Shown piece after piece: positions 53,164 through 62,072 of a DNA stretch of 64,000 bases. The notes under the pieces were generated by a model. The model had not been told where the DNA came from. It ran no database searches and saw only the letters and a program-made list of their open reading frames with translations. Origin of the DNA: CAWDXG01 sp963822115 (GTDB lineage: Bacteria; Myxococcota_A; Polyangia; Polyangiales; Polyangiaceae); NCBI GenBank assembly GCA_963822115.1, contig CAWGGM010000004.1:248001-312000 (forward strand), written 5' to 3'. Each line of letters opens with the position of its first letter. Position 1 is the stretch's first letter. A program made the position numbers and the translations under genes.

Positions 53164-54648
53164 ATGAGCGACACGAGCACAACGCACCGCACACGGCGTG
53201 GTCCCGTGCTGGCCGCGATGATGCTCGCGATGTTCATGTCGGCGGTGGAGGCCACCATCGTGGCCACCGCGATGCCGACCATCGTGGCCGAGCTCGGCGG
53301 CTTCTCGCTATTTAGCTGGGTGTTCGCGATCTTTCTGCTCACGCAGGCCGTGACCATCCCGGTCTACGGCAAGCTGGCGGACATGCGCGGGCGCAAGCCC
53401 GTCTTCTACGTCGGCACGACGATCTTCCTGCTCGGCTCGCTGGCGTGCGGCTTCGCCCACACCATGATCCAGCTCGTGGTGCTGCGCGCCGTCCAGGGCG
53501 TCGGCGCAGGTGCGGTCCAGCCCATCGCCACGACGATCGTCGGCGACATCTATTCGCCGGCCGAACGCGCGAGGATCCAGGGCTGGCTCTCCAGCGTGTG
53601 GGGGATCTCGTCCGTGATCGGACCCGCGCTCGGCGCGTTCTTCGCCGAGAAGCTGACCTGGTCGCTCGTGTTCTGGATCAATCTGCCCATCGGCATCGCC
53701 TCGATGCTGATGCTGGCCGCCTACCTGCACGAGGACGTCGAGCACCATAAACACCAGGTCGACTACCTGGGCTCGGTGCTCTTGATGGTCTCGACCACGC
53801 TGGTGATGCTGGCGCTGATCCAGTACGACGAGCTGTCGAGACAGGGCGGCTACGCATTCCCCGCGCTGGTCCTTTCCGGAGTGGCCGGGCTGGTCGCCTT
53901 CTTCCTGCACGAGCGCCGCGCAGCCGAACCGCTGCTGCCGCTTTCGCTCTGGAAGGACCGGGTGATTGCGGTCGGCAACTCCGGCGCGCTCGTCACGGGC
54001 GCGCTGATGATGGGTATCACCTCGTTTCTGCCCACCTACGTGCAGGGCGTGATGGCTCGCTCGGCGATGGTCGCCGGCTTCGCGCTGGCGATGATGTCGA
54101 TCGGCTGGCCCATAGCCAGCACCATCGCGGGCCGGCTCATGCTGCGCACGTCTTACCGGTTCACCGCGGTAGCCGGCGGCGTCGCGCTCATCGGCGGCGC
54201 CGGGCTGCTGGTCGCGCTCTCGCCCGCACACGGCGCGCTGTTCGCCGCAGCGGGGTCGTTCGTTACCGGGGCCGGCATGGGGCTCACCAGCACGGTGTTC
54301 ATCGTCTCGATCCAGACGGCCGTGCCCTGGAAGCAGCGCGGCGCGGCCACCTCGTCGAACATGTTCAGCCGCATCGTGGGCCAGGCCGTGGGCACCGCGC
54401 TGTTCGGCGCGGTGCTCAATGTCGGTATCAGCGAGCGGGCCGGCAAAGCCGCGCTGTCATCGGGCGCGCTGGACATTCTGATGGACCCCGGAAAGCGCTC
54501 GACCCTGGAGCCGGCCCGCCTGCACGAGCTGTCGAGCGCCCTCGCCGGCGCGCTGCACAGCGTCTACCTGATCGGCGGCGCACTCGCTGTCGTCACGTTC
54601 TTCGTCGTGCTGGCAATGCCGACGCAGCTCAGGCCGGAGCCGGACTGA
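53164..54648 (+). CDS. MFS multidrug transporter, DHA2 (14-TM) type
   Basis: 494 aa with about 14 TM segments. Motif A reads GKLADMRGRKPVF after helix 2, and the helix-4/5 region has RAVQGVGAGAVQPIATTIVGD (motif B/C). ATIVATAMPTI in helix 1 is the D1 motif of DHA2 exporters such as QacA/EmrB types. The ATG follows the lipoprotein stop directly. Such transporters use the proton gradient to export amphipathic compounds. Confidence 0.92.
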   Translation: MSDTSTTHRTRRGPVLAAMMLAMFMSAVEATIVATAMPTIVAELGGFSLFSWVFAIFLLTQAVTIPVYGKLADMRGRKPVFYVGTTIFLLGSLACGFAHTMIQLVVLRAVQGVGAGAVQPIATTIVGDIYSPAERARIQGWLSSVWGISSVIGPALGAFFAEKLTWSLVFWINLPIGIASMLMLAAYLHEDVEHHKHQVDYLGSVLLMVSTTLVMLALIQYDELSRQGGYAFPALVLSGVAGLVAFFLHERRAAEPLLPLSLWKDRVIAVGNSGALVTGALMMGITSFLPTYVQGVMARSAMVAGFALAMMSIGWPIASTIAGRLMLRTSYRFTAVAGGVALIGGAGLLVALSPAHGALFAAAGSFVTGAGMGLTSTVFIVSIQTAVPWKQRGAATSSNMFSRIVGQAVGTALFGAVLNVGISERAGKAALSSGALDILMDPGKRSTLEPARLHELSSALAGALHSVYLIGGALAVVTFFVVLAMPTQLRPEPD

Positions 54649-54659
54649 CGTCGCGACGG

Positions 54660-55553
54660 CTACAGCGCGGGGTTGTGCGTCAGGCGTGCGCCTTTCACGA
54701 TGTCTAGCCGCTCCGCCAGTGCCGGCGCAGTGTGCTCGCGATCCACGAACAGGAAACGCTCTATCTCGAGCCCACCGTCGGCAGTCGCCACCAGCATGCC
54801 CGCGTCGTCGATGTCGATCACCGTACCGGGAACTCCGCTAGCGGCCTTTTCATGCGCCGCGAGCACGCCGAGCTTCATGCCGCGGTAGAAACAGTGCGCG
54901 AGTGTCGCGCCGCGGCAGGCGCGTACGAGCCGCTCCAGTCTCGCCGCCGAGTCGGCCCAATCCATGAGCCCGTGCTCCGCGCCGAGCGGCGGAAAGTGCG
55001 TCGCCGCTCCGGAGTCCTGCTCGCGCTCCGCCGATAGTCCGCCGGACACCAGCTCCACCGCGAGCTCGGCGCCGGCGCGGTCCACAGCCTCCGCGAGGCT
55101 TGCGCTGGTGGCGCCGGCGGGGACGGGCACCGCGCGCTGCATGAGGATGGGTCCGGCGTCGATCTCGCCGGTCATGCGGTGCAATGTGATGCCGACTTCG
55201 CGCTCGTCGTTCAGGATCGCCCAGAAGAGCGGGTCGCGCCCGCGGTAGCGCGGCAGAAGCGACGGATGGCAGTTGACCGCGCCGAGCCGCGCGGCCTGCC
55301 GCACCTCCCGGCCGAAACGCTCGGGCCAGCCGGCTACCAGCAGCAGGTCGGGCTGCATGCGCGTGAGGCGCGCCACGAAACCCGGCTCGTTGACGCGGAT
55401 GTGGCACTCCAACGGGACCCCTGAACCAGACAAGGCCGCCTCGGCGGGTGCGCCCTGCCCCGTCACGACCAGGATCGGCGCATGGCCGGCGCCCACGAGC
55501 GCGTCGAGATACAGACTTGCCGTCCGGCACCAGGCGAATAACACCACGTCCAT
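54660..55553 (-). CDS. Formyltransferase family protein (Fmt/ArnA/PurN-like)
   Basis: 297 aa. MDVVLFAWCRTASLYL is a Rossmann start. The folate site has CHPSLLPRYRGRDPLFWAI, with the catalytic Asn-His pair in VNCHPS and the Asp in MTGEIDAGPIL. The C-terminal part (residues 200-297) is an OB-like domain as in methionyl-tRNA formyltransferase and sugar N-formyltransferases. Its ATG at 55553 overlaps the ATG of the ATP-grasp gene on the opposite strand. The substrate is unknown; it may act with the ATP-grasp product. Confidence 0.85.
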   Translation of the reverse strand: MDVVLFAWCRTASLYLDALVGAGHAPILVVTGQGAPAEAALSGSGVPLECHIRVNEPGFVARLTRMQPDLLLVAGWPERFGREVRQAARLGAVNCHPSLLPRYRGRDPLFWAILNDEREVGITLHRMTGEIDAGPILMQRAVPVPAGATSASLAEAVDRAGAELAVELVSGGLSAEREQDSGAATHFPPLGAEHGLMDWADSAARLERLVRACRGATLAHCFYRGMKLGVLAAHEKAASGVPGTVIDIDDAGMLVATADGGLEIERFLFVDREHTAPALAERLDIVKGARLTHNPAL

Positions 55554-56832
55554 GACGAGCACCCTTAACGACGCAGCCGACCCGGCACAAGGTGCGCGCC
55601 GGCTGCTGCTCGTCCTGCCGAGAACCAGCTACCGGGGGGAAGCGTACGTACGGGCGGCGCACCGGCTTGGCGTCGAGCTGACGCTCGGGAGCGACGGCAC
55701 CTCCGCGCTCAGCCGACACGGCCGGCCCGTACTCGAGCTGGATCTGGCGCGCCCCGACGCCGCGGCCGAGACGGTGCTGGCCGGCGGGCAGCGCTTCGAC
55801 GGCGTGCTCGGCACCGACGAGCCGAGCACGCTGGTCGCCGCGCATGTAGCCCAGGCGCTCGGCCTGCCCGCGAGCGCTCCCGACGCGGCATGGTGCACGC
55901 GCGACAAGCGCCGCATGCGCGAGAGGCTCGGCGGCGCGGGCGTGCCGCAACCTCGTGCGCGTGTGCTCGAACCGCACCAGGGCGCCGCAGCTCTCGCCGA
56001 CACCGACTTCCCCTGCGTGGTCAAGCCGCCGATGCTCAGCGGCAGCCAGGGCGTGATCCGCGCCGACGACGAAGCCGGGCTCGCGGCGGCGATCGCCCGC
56101 GTGCGCAGCATCCTCGCGCGGCATCCCAGCAGCTGGCGCGAGCACCCGGACTTCCATCGCCTGCTGGTCGAGGACTACATCGACGGGCCCGAGGTCGCCG
56201 TCGAGGCGCTGATGCAAAACGGCCAGCTCGAGCCGATCGCGGTGTTCGACAAGCCCGACGATCTCGTCGGTCCCTTCTTCGAGGAAACCATCTACGTCAC
56301 GCCCTCGCGCCACTCGCCAGGCGTAGAACAGCAAATCCTCGAGGTCACCGAGCGCGCAGCGTGCGCGCTCGGCCTGCTGCACGGCCCCATCCACGCCGAG
56401 CTGCGCATCGCTCGAACAGGACCGCAGATTGTCGAGCTCGCCGGCCGCTCCATCGGCGGCCTGTGTTCCCGCACGCTGGAGCTGTGCGCCGAGAACCTCG
56501 AAGAACGCCTGGTAGCCCATGCAGTCGGCCTACCGGCCCGCTCCCTGGGCGTCGGCGGCGCCGCGGCTGCAGGCGTGATGATGATCCCCATCCCCCGGGC
56601 TGGCGTCTTCCGCCACGCCCGGGGCGTCGAACGCGCCCGCGCGGTCGAGGGCGTGGAAGACATCGTGATCACGGCCCGTCCGGGCGACGCGCTGTACGCG
56701 CTGCCCGAGGGTTCGAGCTACCTCGGCTTCATCTTCGCCCGCGGCGACGCGCCCGGGGCCGTCGAAGCCGCGCTCCGCGCCGCGCACGCCGAGCTCGAGC
56801 TCCAGCTCTCTCCGCTGCTCTCGCTCCTATAG
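55552..56832 (+). CDS. ATP-grasp ligase (L-amino-acid ligase type)
   Basis: 426 aa. RRLLLVLPRTSYRGEAYVRAA begins the preATP-grasp domain. The ATP-grasp core has FPCVVKPPMLSGSQGVIRA, EDYIDGPEVAVEALM, a GPIHAELRI segment and IVELAGRSIGG with Mg ligand Glu and Asn-equivalent. A C-terminal domain follows. The family joins a carboxylate to an amine. The start codon is shared by overlap with the formyltransferase on the other strand (CATG). Confidence 0.88.
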   Translation: MTSTLNDAADPAQGARRLLLVLPRTSYRGEAYVRAAHRLGVELTLGSDGTSALSRHGRPVLELDLARPDAAAETVLAGGQRFDGVLGTDEPSTLVAAHVAQALGLPASAPDAAWCTRDKRRMRERLGGAGVPQPRARVLEPHQGAAALADTDFPCVVKPPMLSGSQGVIRADDEAGLAAAIARVRSILARHPSSWREHPDFHRLLVEDYIDGPEVAVEALMQNGQLEPIAVFDKPDDLVGPFFEETIYVTPSRHSPGVEQQILEVTERAACALGLLHGPIHAELRIARTGPQIVELAGRSIGGLCSRTLELCAENLEERLVAHAVGLPARSLGVGGAAAAGVMMIPIPRAGVFRHARGVERARAVEGVEDIVITARPGDALYALPEGSSYLGFIFARGDAPGAVEAALRAAHAELELQLSPLLSLL

Positions 56833-56906
56833 TCGGAGCCGATCGTCCAGGCCGGCGTCGTTTTTCCTCTGTGGAGCGCGCCGCCTGGGCTAGCCTCGGC
56901 CCCATC

Positions 56907-57242
56907 ATGTTGAGCAAGCTCTCCAGCGAGGAACGCCTGCTACTGCTTGAGTTCGTGTGCGCCTTCGCCTGGGCGGACCTTGAAGTCCGCGACGAGGAAC
57001 GCGACCTGGTGCACCGCCTGGTCCGCCAGCTCGACCTGTCGAAGGAAGAAGCGGCAAAGGTCGAAGAGTGGCTGCGCAGGCCGCCGAAGCCCGAGGACAT
57101 CGACCCCAACAAGGTGCCGCACCGCCATCGCGAGCTGTTCCTGGCTGCCGCGCACCAGATGATCGCCAGCGACGGCGAGATCTCGCCCGAGGAGCAGGAA
57201 AACTACGAGCTGCTCAAGCAGCTGCTCATGCCCGCCGGCTAG
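56907..57242 (+). CDS. TerB-like protein
   Basis: 111 aa. A helical protein with two acidic pairs typical of TerB: FAWADLEVRDEERDLVHRL near residue 20 and ASDGEISPEEQE near residue 87, which can bind metal. It is short and single-domain. Its stop overlaps the convergent lipoprotein gene by 4 nt. Function outside tellurite resistance is unclear. Confidence 0.78.
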   Translation: MLSKLSSEERLLLLEFVCAFAWADLEVRDEERDLVHRLVRQLDLSKEEAAKVEEWLRRPPKPEDIDPNKVPHRHRELFLAAAHQMIASDGEISPEEQENYELLKQLLMPAG

Positions 57243-58165
57243 CGCCCGGTGAGGTGCACTTCCGACCAGAGTTCCAGATCGTGCGTGCCCGGAATCGGCA
57301 GCGGGCGCCTCAGAATCTCGCTGCCTTCGGGGAATACCCGGTCCGGGTAGTAGACCCACTCGCCTTCGCTGCTCTTCTTGACGAGCCTGGGCTGGTCGGC
57401 GCTGTCGCCCGGCGCGAACTCGGGCTGCTCGTGCTGGACTCGCAGGCGTGCGCTCTTCACTCCAAGCGTCACGATCTGGTAGCGCGCGACCAGATCCATG
57501 TGGTTGCCGCGCACGTCGGCGCTGCTATGCACGTTCCAGCGTGCGCCCGCACCGAACTTTCCTGAAGGAAGAGCCTCGGCGCTGGACATGAGCGAGGCCG
57601 CCAGCGCCAGGGTCAGCGGGTTCGGGTGCTTCTTTGGGCCCTGGAACTTCACGTCGTCGATCACGCCGCGAACATCCATGCTCCCGCTGCCCTGGATGGG
57701 GTCGCCCAGCACGCCGGCCTTGGCGGCGCCCTGGGTCATCATCTGCACGAGCTTCGGGTCGCCGCGGGTGCGGTAGCGGAAGGGGCCGAGCGTTGCGGAG
57801 AAGCGCGCAGCGCCGTCGGCTCTGACCCGACCCACGTGAACGTCGACCGGCGCCTCCACGACGGACGCTGCAAGCTCGCTGCCCTTGTGCATCACGCGCG
57901 TCACCGTGGACAGATCCAGGCGCTGCTCGGCACCTGTGCGGAACGCGCGATCGAGCACGCGTCGCGGCGCCGCCCCGCGAGCGACAATCGTGAAGCGGGA
58001 ATCGACGCTGGACGCCCGGGCGTCCGTTCCCCCATCGCCGCGCGCAGCCCCGGCGTCGACGGCGGGCTTCTCCGCCGGGTGAGCCGCGGACTTCGCTGCT
58101 GGGCGGCTGCCGCCGCACGCGACGAGCAGCACAGCGGAAACGAACAGCAGCGACCGCCGTCTCAT
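57239..58165 (-). CDS. Lipoprotein, hypothetical
   Basis: 308 aa. Signal MRRRSLLFVSAVLLVAC ends in a lipobox. A Pro/Ala linker is followed by a sheet-rich domain with long strands (HVGRVRADGAARFSATLGPF, MDLVARYQIVTLGVKSARLRV). There are no further Cys. The ATG overlaps the radical-SAM gene by ATGA. Confidence 0.65.
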   Translation of the reverse strand: MRRRSLLFVSAVLLVACGGSRPAAKSAAHPAEKPAVDAGAARGDGGTDARASSVDSRFTIVARGAAPRRVLDRAFRTGAEQRLDLSTVTRVMHKGSELAASVVEAPVDVHVGRVRADGAARFSATLGPFRYRTRGDPKLVQMMTQGAAKAGVLGDPIQGSGSMDVRGVIDDVKFQGPKKHPNPLTLALAASLMSSAEALPSGKFGAGARWNVHSSADVRGNHMDLVARYQIVTLGVKSARLRVQHEQPEFAPGDSADQPRLVKKSSEGEWVYYPDRVFPEGSEILRRPLPIPGTHDLELWSEVHLTGR

Positions 58166-59691
58166 CCCGGATCGCGTACCACAGGCGCGGGAGTCGAGCA
58201 GCAGCCGCTCCGCCCACCTGCGATGCGCTCGAACTGTTCGGCGCTGGGCTCCGCGCAGCAGAACCACGACTCGGTGAGCCGTGGCACGAAGACCGGCTCG
58301 TGCGCCGGCAGCGGCGGGGCCTCGCGCCCGGCAGCGGCATAGGCAAGCTGGCGGATGCGCTCGAGTGTTTCCCGGTTGCCAGCGCCGCACTCCGCACCCG
58401 CTTCCACGACGCGGCTCACGTCGCGCTGCAGCGCGTCCATGCGCGGGTCGGAGTGCGACCAGCGATAGCCGAGCGCTTCGGCATCGAAGCCCTCGACCCA
58501 CCCGGGCAGCCCGGGCGCGGCGGTGCCGCCGCTTCCTGCCGGACGCCGCTCCCCACCGCGCTGCCAGAGCAGCGCAGAGCCGGGCGGCACGAGCAAGCGG
58601 ATGGCGAGCTGGATAGGGTCGACGTGCTCGGTGAGCTCTTGCGCGAACACGAAGTCGAGCAGCTCGAGGTAGTCGTCGAGCGTCGCCCAGGGCGAAAACG
58701 GCACCAGCGACGGCCGGAGCGGGATGCCGGCCTCGCGCGTGATGCGGAGCGCCAGGGACACGTCGGCGCGCGTATGTCCCTTGTCGAGCTCGGCGAGCAC
58801 GCGATCGGACAGCGACTCCACAGCCGACACGACGAACGCGCAGCCGAGCTCGCCCAGCTCCTTGAACAGCTCGCGATGCTTGATCACGTGCTCGACCTTG
58901 ACGGTGATGTCGAAGCTCAGTTCCGGATAAGCGGCGTGCATGCCGCGAACCACGCGCATCGCATGGCCCGGGCCGTTCAGGAAATCCGGGTCGCCGAAGG
59001 TGATGTGCCGGGCGCCGGCCGACACCTGCTGCGCGATGTCGGCGAGCACCACATCGACCGGCACGACGAAGAAGCGCCCGTCGTACACCGGCACCACCGG
59101 ACAGTGACGACAGCGGTAGCGGCAGCCGCGCGTCGCCTCGGTGTAGCCGACGACGCGCTCTTCGCCGGCGCTCGGACCGACGAGCCGCGCGTAGCGCTCG
59201 AGAGCGGGCAGCCCGCGCCGCACCGGCAGCTCGAACGCGGTCTTTCCAAGTCGCGGCGGCGCTAGAGCGCCGCGCGTCGACAGGCCGTCGATGCCGCTGG
59301 GCGGCTGGCCGCGAGACAGCCGCCGCGAAAGCTCGACCAGCGCGGGCTCGATCTCGCCGCCGATCACCGAGTCCACAGCGCCCTCGAGCAGATGGGCTGC
59401 GTTCATCCAGGCATACAGACCGAACATGCACACGTGCGCGTCCGAAGCGGCCCGCACCTGGGAGGCGATGCCGGCGCCGAGCCGAAGTGCCGTGTGCATC
59501 GGCACCGAAATCGCGACGAGGTCGGCGTCGCGGAGCTGCTCCGGACCCGGAGTGCCGAGCGAGGCATCCAGCGCAGCAACGTCGAAACCGGCCTTTTCCA
59601 GCGCGGCCCACGCCGAGGCGAGCGAGAACGGCTGGTGGCCGAGCTCGTAGCAGGAGACGAGCAACACCCGCATGCGGCGCTCTGCCGGCAT
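58162..59691 (-). CDS. B12-binding radical SAM protein with CCAEP tail
   Basis: About 509 aa. ATG at 59691 or 59673. The N-terminal ~130 residues are a cobalamin-binding-like Rossmann domain (MRVLLVSCYELGHQPFSL, then ISVPMHTAL). The radical SAM cluster motif is CRYRCRHCP near residue 185, after TRG. The C-terminus contains FCCAEPSAEQF, the CUAEP/CCAEP tail of a family in which the first Cys is often selenocysteine, and then GCCSTP. Here the Cys form is used. The substrate is unknown. It lies 2 nt from yggX. Confidence 0.85.
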   Translation of the reverse strand: MPAERRMRVLLVSCYELGHQPFSLASAWAALEKAGFDVAALDASLGTPGPEQLRDADLVAISVPMHTALRLGAGIASQVRAASDAHVCMFGLYAWMNAAHLLEGAVDSVIGGEIEPALVELSRRLSRGQPPSGIDGLSTRGALAPPRLGKTAFELPVRRGLPALERYARLVGPSAGEERVVGYTEATRGCRYRCRHCPVVPVYDGRFFVVPVDVVLADIAQQVSAGARHITFGDPDFLNGPGHAMRVVRGMHAAYPELSFDITVKVEHVIKHRELFKELGELGCAFVVSAVESLSDRVLAELDKGHTRADVSLALRITREAGIPLRPSLVPFSPWATLDDYLELLDFVFAQELTEHVDPIQLAIRLLVPPGSALLWQRGGERRPAGSGGTAAPGLPGWVEGFDAEALGYRWSHSDPRMDALQRDVSRVVEAGAECGAGNRETLERIRQLAYAAAGREAPPLPAHEPVFVPRLTESWFCCAEPSAEQFERIAGGRSGCCSTPAPVVRDPG

Positions 59692-59692
59692 G

Positions 59693-59968
59693 CTACTTCG
59701 TCGGACGCGGCACGTAGTCGGGCGGCAGCTGGGAGCCTTCACCGAAGAAGAAGTTCTCCAGCTCGGTCATCCACACCTTCTGGCCCTGCTCACTGGTGAG
59801 GTCGAGCCGATACTCGTTGATGAGCATCTTCGAGTGCTCGAGCCACATCTTCCACGCTTCTTTCGACACGCTGTCGTAGACCTTCTGGCCCAGCTCGCCC
59901 TTGAAGGGCGGCTTGTCGAGCCCCTCGGCCTCCTTGCCGAATTTCACGCATTGCACCATACGCGCCAT
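59693..59968 (-). CDS. yggX: Fe(2+)-trafficking protein YggX
   Basis: 91 aa. MARMVQCVKFGKEAEGLD is the family start with the conserved Cys7. The WKMWLEHSKMLINEYRL helix and the C-terminal FFFGEG are typical. YggX protects Fe-S clusters from oxidation. It is upstream of and transcribed with the radical SAM gene, which needs such a cluster. Confidence 0.93.
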   Translation of the reverse strand: MARMVQCVKFGKEAEGLDKPPFKGELGQKVYDSVSKEAWKMWLEHSKMLINEYRLDLTSEQGQKVWMTELENFFFGEGSQLPPDYVPRPTK

Positions 59969-60029
59969 GGCTAGGTTCTGGTCGTTCCAGGCGGCCGCGT
60001 CAACCGGCGCCCGGGCCAGACGAGAGCGG

Positions 60030-60230
60030 ATCATACATCCCCAGTCGTTCTTCCTGCCCGATCTCGACGGCTTCGTCGCGACCGGGCTCACGCGTGGGCC
60101 GTGGAGCCGCGACCACCAGCACGGGGGCCCGCCGGCCGCTCTGATGGCCCGCGCCATCGAACAGGAAGCTGGAGATGGCATGCGGGTCGCCCGCCTCACC
60201 GTCCTGCGACCAGGTCCCGGCCGCGGGGTC
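60030..60230 (+). pseudogene. Thioesterase N-terminal fragment
   Basis: In the plus frame, FFLPDLDGFVATGLTRGPWS and HQHGGPPAALMARAIE match the N-terminus of acyl-CoA thioesterases of the hotdog type, with the conserved HGGPPAAL. After RVARLTVL the match ends. No start codon with a ribosome site is seen and the frame runs on into the next gene. It looks like a fragment left by deletion. Confidence 0.55.
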
Positions 60231-60284
60231 CCGCGGGACGGGATTCCCTCCCGGCGCCTTCCTTTCTATATTGAACTCGAGCGA

Positions 60285-61193
60285 ATGCCTTTCGACCCCA
60301 ACCCCGAGCGGCAAGGAACGGTCTTCGAGTTCGAGGACCTGCCTGATGATCTGCCGCGGCCGCCGTTGGCGGCGATGCGCTTCTTCCGGCGGACGGGAGT
60401 GAAGATCGCGCTGAAGACCTGGCGGAAGCTCCCGATCGACGTGCGCTGGGCCATGGCCGCCGAAGGCTCTCGCGATCAGGTCGACGAGACCGTGTCCCGC
60501 GCGCTGCTCCGCCACGTCTCGCTGCGCGAGCTCGAGCTGATCGGCGATCCGAGCTACAGCGAGAGCAGTCCGGTCCCGGGCCTGGTCGAAGCGCTGGGGA
60601 TGGGCGAACACTGGCGCGTCGATACCTGGCCCTTGCTCAGCTCCTTCCAGCGTTTCGTACTCAACTTCCTGGCGGGCAACCGCAGGCTGTTGTGGCGGGC
60701 CTTCGAGGAAATCAGCGGACTTTCGCCCCACCCCGGCACTACCTGGCGCGGGCTTCTGGCACGCGCCGAAGTGCAGATCCGCGCGCCGAAGGAAATAAAA
60801 CGAGACCTGCTGCGCCTGCTCGTCCACGAGCAGTTGCTGGAAGGACGCGGGTTGATCCTGGCGCGGGCGTCGGGTGTACGGGCGGCGCGCTCGGCCAACG
60901 ACATCTTCGACCTGTATGCGGCGCAGACAGCCGGCACCATCGAGCTGGACTGGCGCGTGCGCGAGCTGCAGTCGTCGGTGCTGTGGCAGGCCCACGCCAG
61001 CACGCATGACGGCGAGTTCTTCCCGGCGGCGTCGCTGCTGGCTGCGACGACCGCCGCCGTGTGCCTGTACGACATGATCAAGGAATTCGACCCCGAGGCG
61101 AACGTGCAACAGGCCCGCCTGGTCGAAGAGCCCTGGGAGGTCGGCAGGTACGAGTGGGACGAGGCGACGCAGCTGTATCCGCCGTCGCGCTGA
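60285..61193 (+). CDS. Nitrate-reductase-associated-domain-like protein
   Basis: 302 aa from ATG at 60285. Residues 8-75 read TVFEFEDLPDDLPRPPLAAMRFFRR then VKIALKTWRKLPIDVR, which follows the pattern of the Nitr_red_assoc domain (FEFE, PM.vR.KLD..G.K..L..W). The remaining 220 residues are helical with several Trp and have no clear family. The frame is open upstream into the thioesterase fragment, so a longer fusion protein is also possible. It is convergent with the small gene at 61198. Confidence 0.6.
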   Translation: MPFDPNPERQGTVFEFEDLPDDLPRPPLAAMRFFRRTGVKIALKTWRKLPIDVRWAMAAEGSRDQVDETVSRALLRHVSLRELELIGDPSYSESSPVPGLVEALGMGEHWRVDTWPLLSSFQRFVLNFLAGNRRLLWRAFEEISGLSPHPGTTWRGLLARAEVQIRAPKEIKRDLLRLLVHEQLLEGRGLILARASGVRAARSANDIFDLYAAQTAGTIELDWRVRELQSSVLWQAHASTHDGEFFPAASLLAATTAAVCLYDMIKEFDPEANVQQARLVEEPWEVGRYEWDEATQLYPPSR

Positions 61194-61197
61194 CAGC

Positions 61198-61347
61198 CTA
61201 CGCCCGGTAGATCGAACCGAGGAACGTGCAGCTTCGCGGATGCCGTGCGACGCGGATCAGGCAACGCACGTAGGCGCGCACACCGAAGCTTCGCATGATG
61301 ACCAGACCGTGCGTGAACAGATGACGGGTCTCGATCGTGCCGTTCAT
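61198..61347 (-). CDS. Small hypothetical protein (49 aa)
   Basis: ATG at 61347 lies 6 nt after GAGG. The product is basic, with two Cys (VRCLIRV, RSCTF) and one amphipathic helix in the middle (IMRSFGVRAYVRCLIRVA). It has no signal peptide. It lies 4 nt from the stop of the convergent gene. Coding is supported by the ribosome site only. Confidence 0.4.
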   Translation of the reverse strand: MNGTIETRHLFTHGLVIMRSFGVRAYVRCLIRVARHPRSCTFLGSIYRA

Positions 61348-61530
61348 GATCAGCCTCGCATGCTCTCGGTGGTAACGCCGCGCGGCCAGCCCGGCCAAGC
61401 AAACGGCGTGAGCAGACCGGCTGTGTATCCACTTCTCGGCCGACGTAAAGCCTCGATTGAGCGAAATCCGCTGGGCTGGAAAAGCGAGGGCCGCGACATC
61501 GCATAGCGATGCGCGGCCCTCTCCGCGGGT

Positions 61531-61549
61531 GTTCCAACGGGGTTGGAAC
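61531..61549 (-). terminator. Small hairpin after the Lys-rich peptide gene
   Basis: GTTCCAAC and GTTGGAAC form 8-bp arms around GGG, 20 nt after the stop of the gene ending at 61569. It is followed by GC-rich sequence without a T-run. The 221-nt gap to 61347 shows nothing else. Confidence 0.4.
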
Positions 61550-61568
61550 GCGGGCGCCCCGCGGGCAG

Positions 61569-61880
61569 TCAGAAGATCGACGGTTGGTCGGGCGTCTTCT
61601 TGTCGTCCTTCTTCTTGGTGTCCTTCTTGTTGTCCCCACCACACAGCACGGAAGGCTGGTCGGTCTTCTTGTCCTTCTTCTTCTTCGCGTCCTTGTTGCC
61701 ACCGCACAGCACGGAAGGCTGGTCGGTCTTCTTCTTCTTCTTCTTCGAGTCCTTGCCGCCGCCGCACAGGACCTGCGCGGAGGAGCCGGACGACGCGGAG
61801 GCGATGGCCGGCGTGCCGAGCAACAGCCCGGCTGCCGTGAACAAACTGATAGCGGTACGAACCCCGAGAGCCTTGGTCAT
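61569..61880 (-). CDS. Exported Lys-rich protein with three VLCGG repeats
   Basis: 103 aa. A signal peptide (SLFTAAGLLLGTPAIASA) is followed by three units of VLCGG, an Asn/Asp/Lys spacer of 6-10 Lys, and DQPS; the last unit ends in SIF. Units start near residues 36, 57 and 78. The single Cys in each unit and the Lys spacers resemble a multi-core secreted precursor that could be cut at basic sites, but no processing enzyme is seen next to it. It may instead be a polycationic surface protein. The repeats agree at both DNA and protein level. Confidence 0.6.
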   Translation of the reverse strand: MTKALGVRTAISLFTAAGLLLGTPAIASASSGSSAQVLCGGGKDSKKKKKKTDQPSVLCGGNKDAKKKKDKKTDQPSVLCGGDNKKDTKKKDDKKTPDQPSIF

Positions 61881-62072
61881 GGCGTAGGCTTGGAGCCCGG
61901 ATTGACAGGTGTCAAGCGGCCTCGACGCGCTGCGGCAGCGACGGAAGGGCCGGATCGCCCCCCAGGCCGGGGACGGCTTCGTGATAACAAACGCGGACGG
62001 GTTCTGTGGGCCGGCTCCGCGCAAAGCTTGCGCGGCCGGCGATAGCCGCGGGACCGGGACCAGGAGATACCA

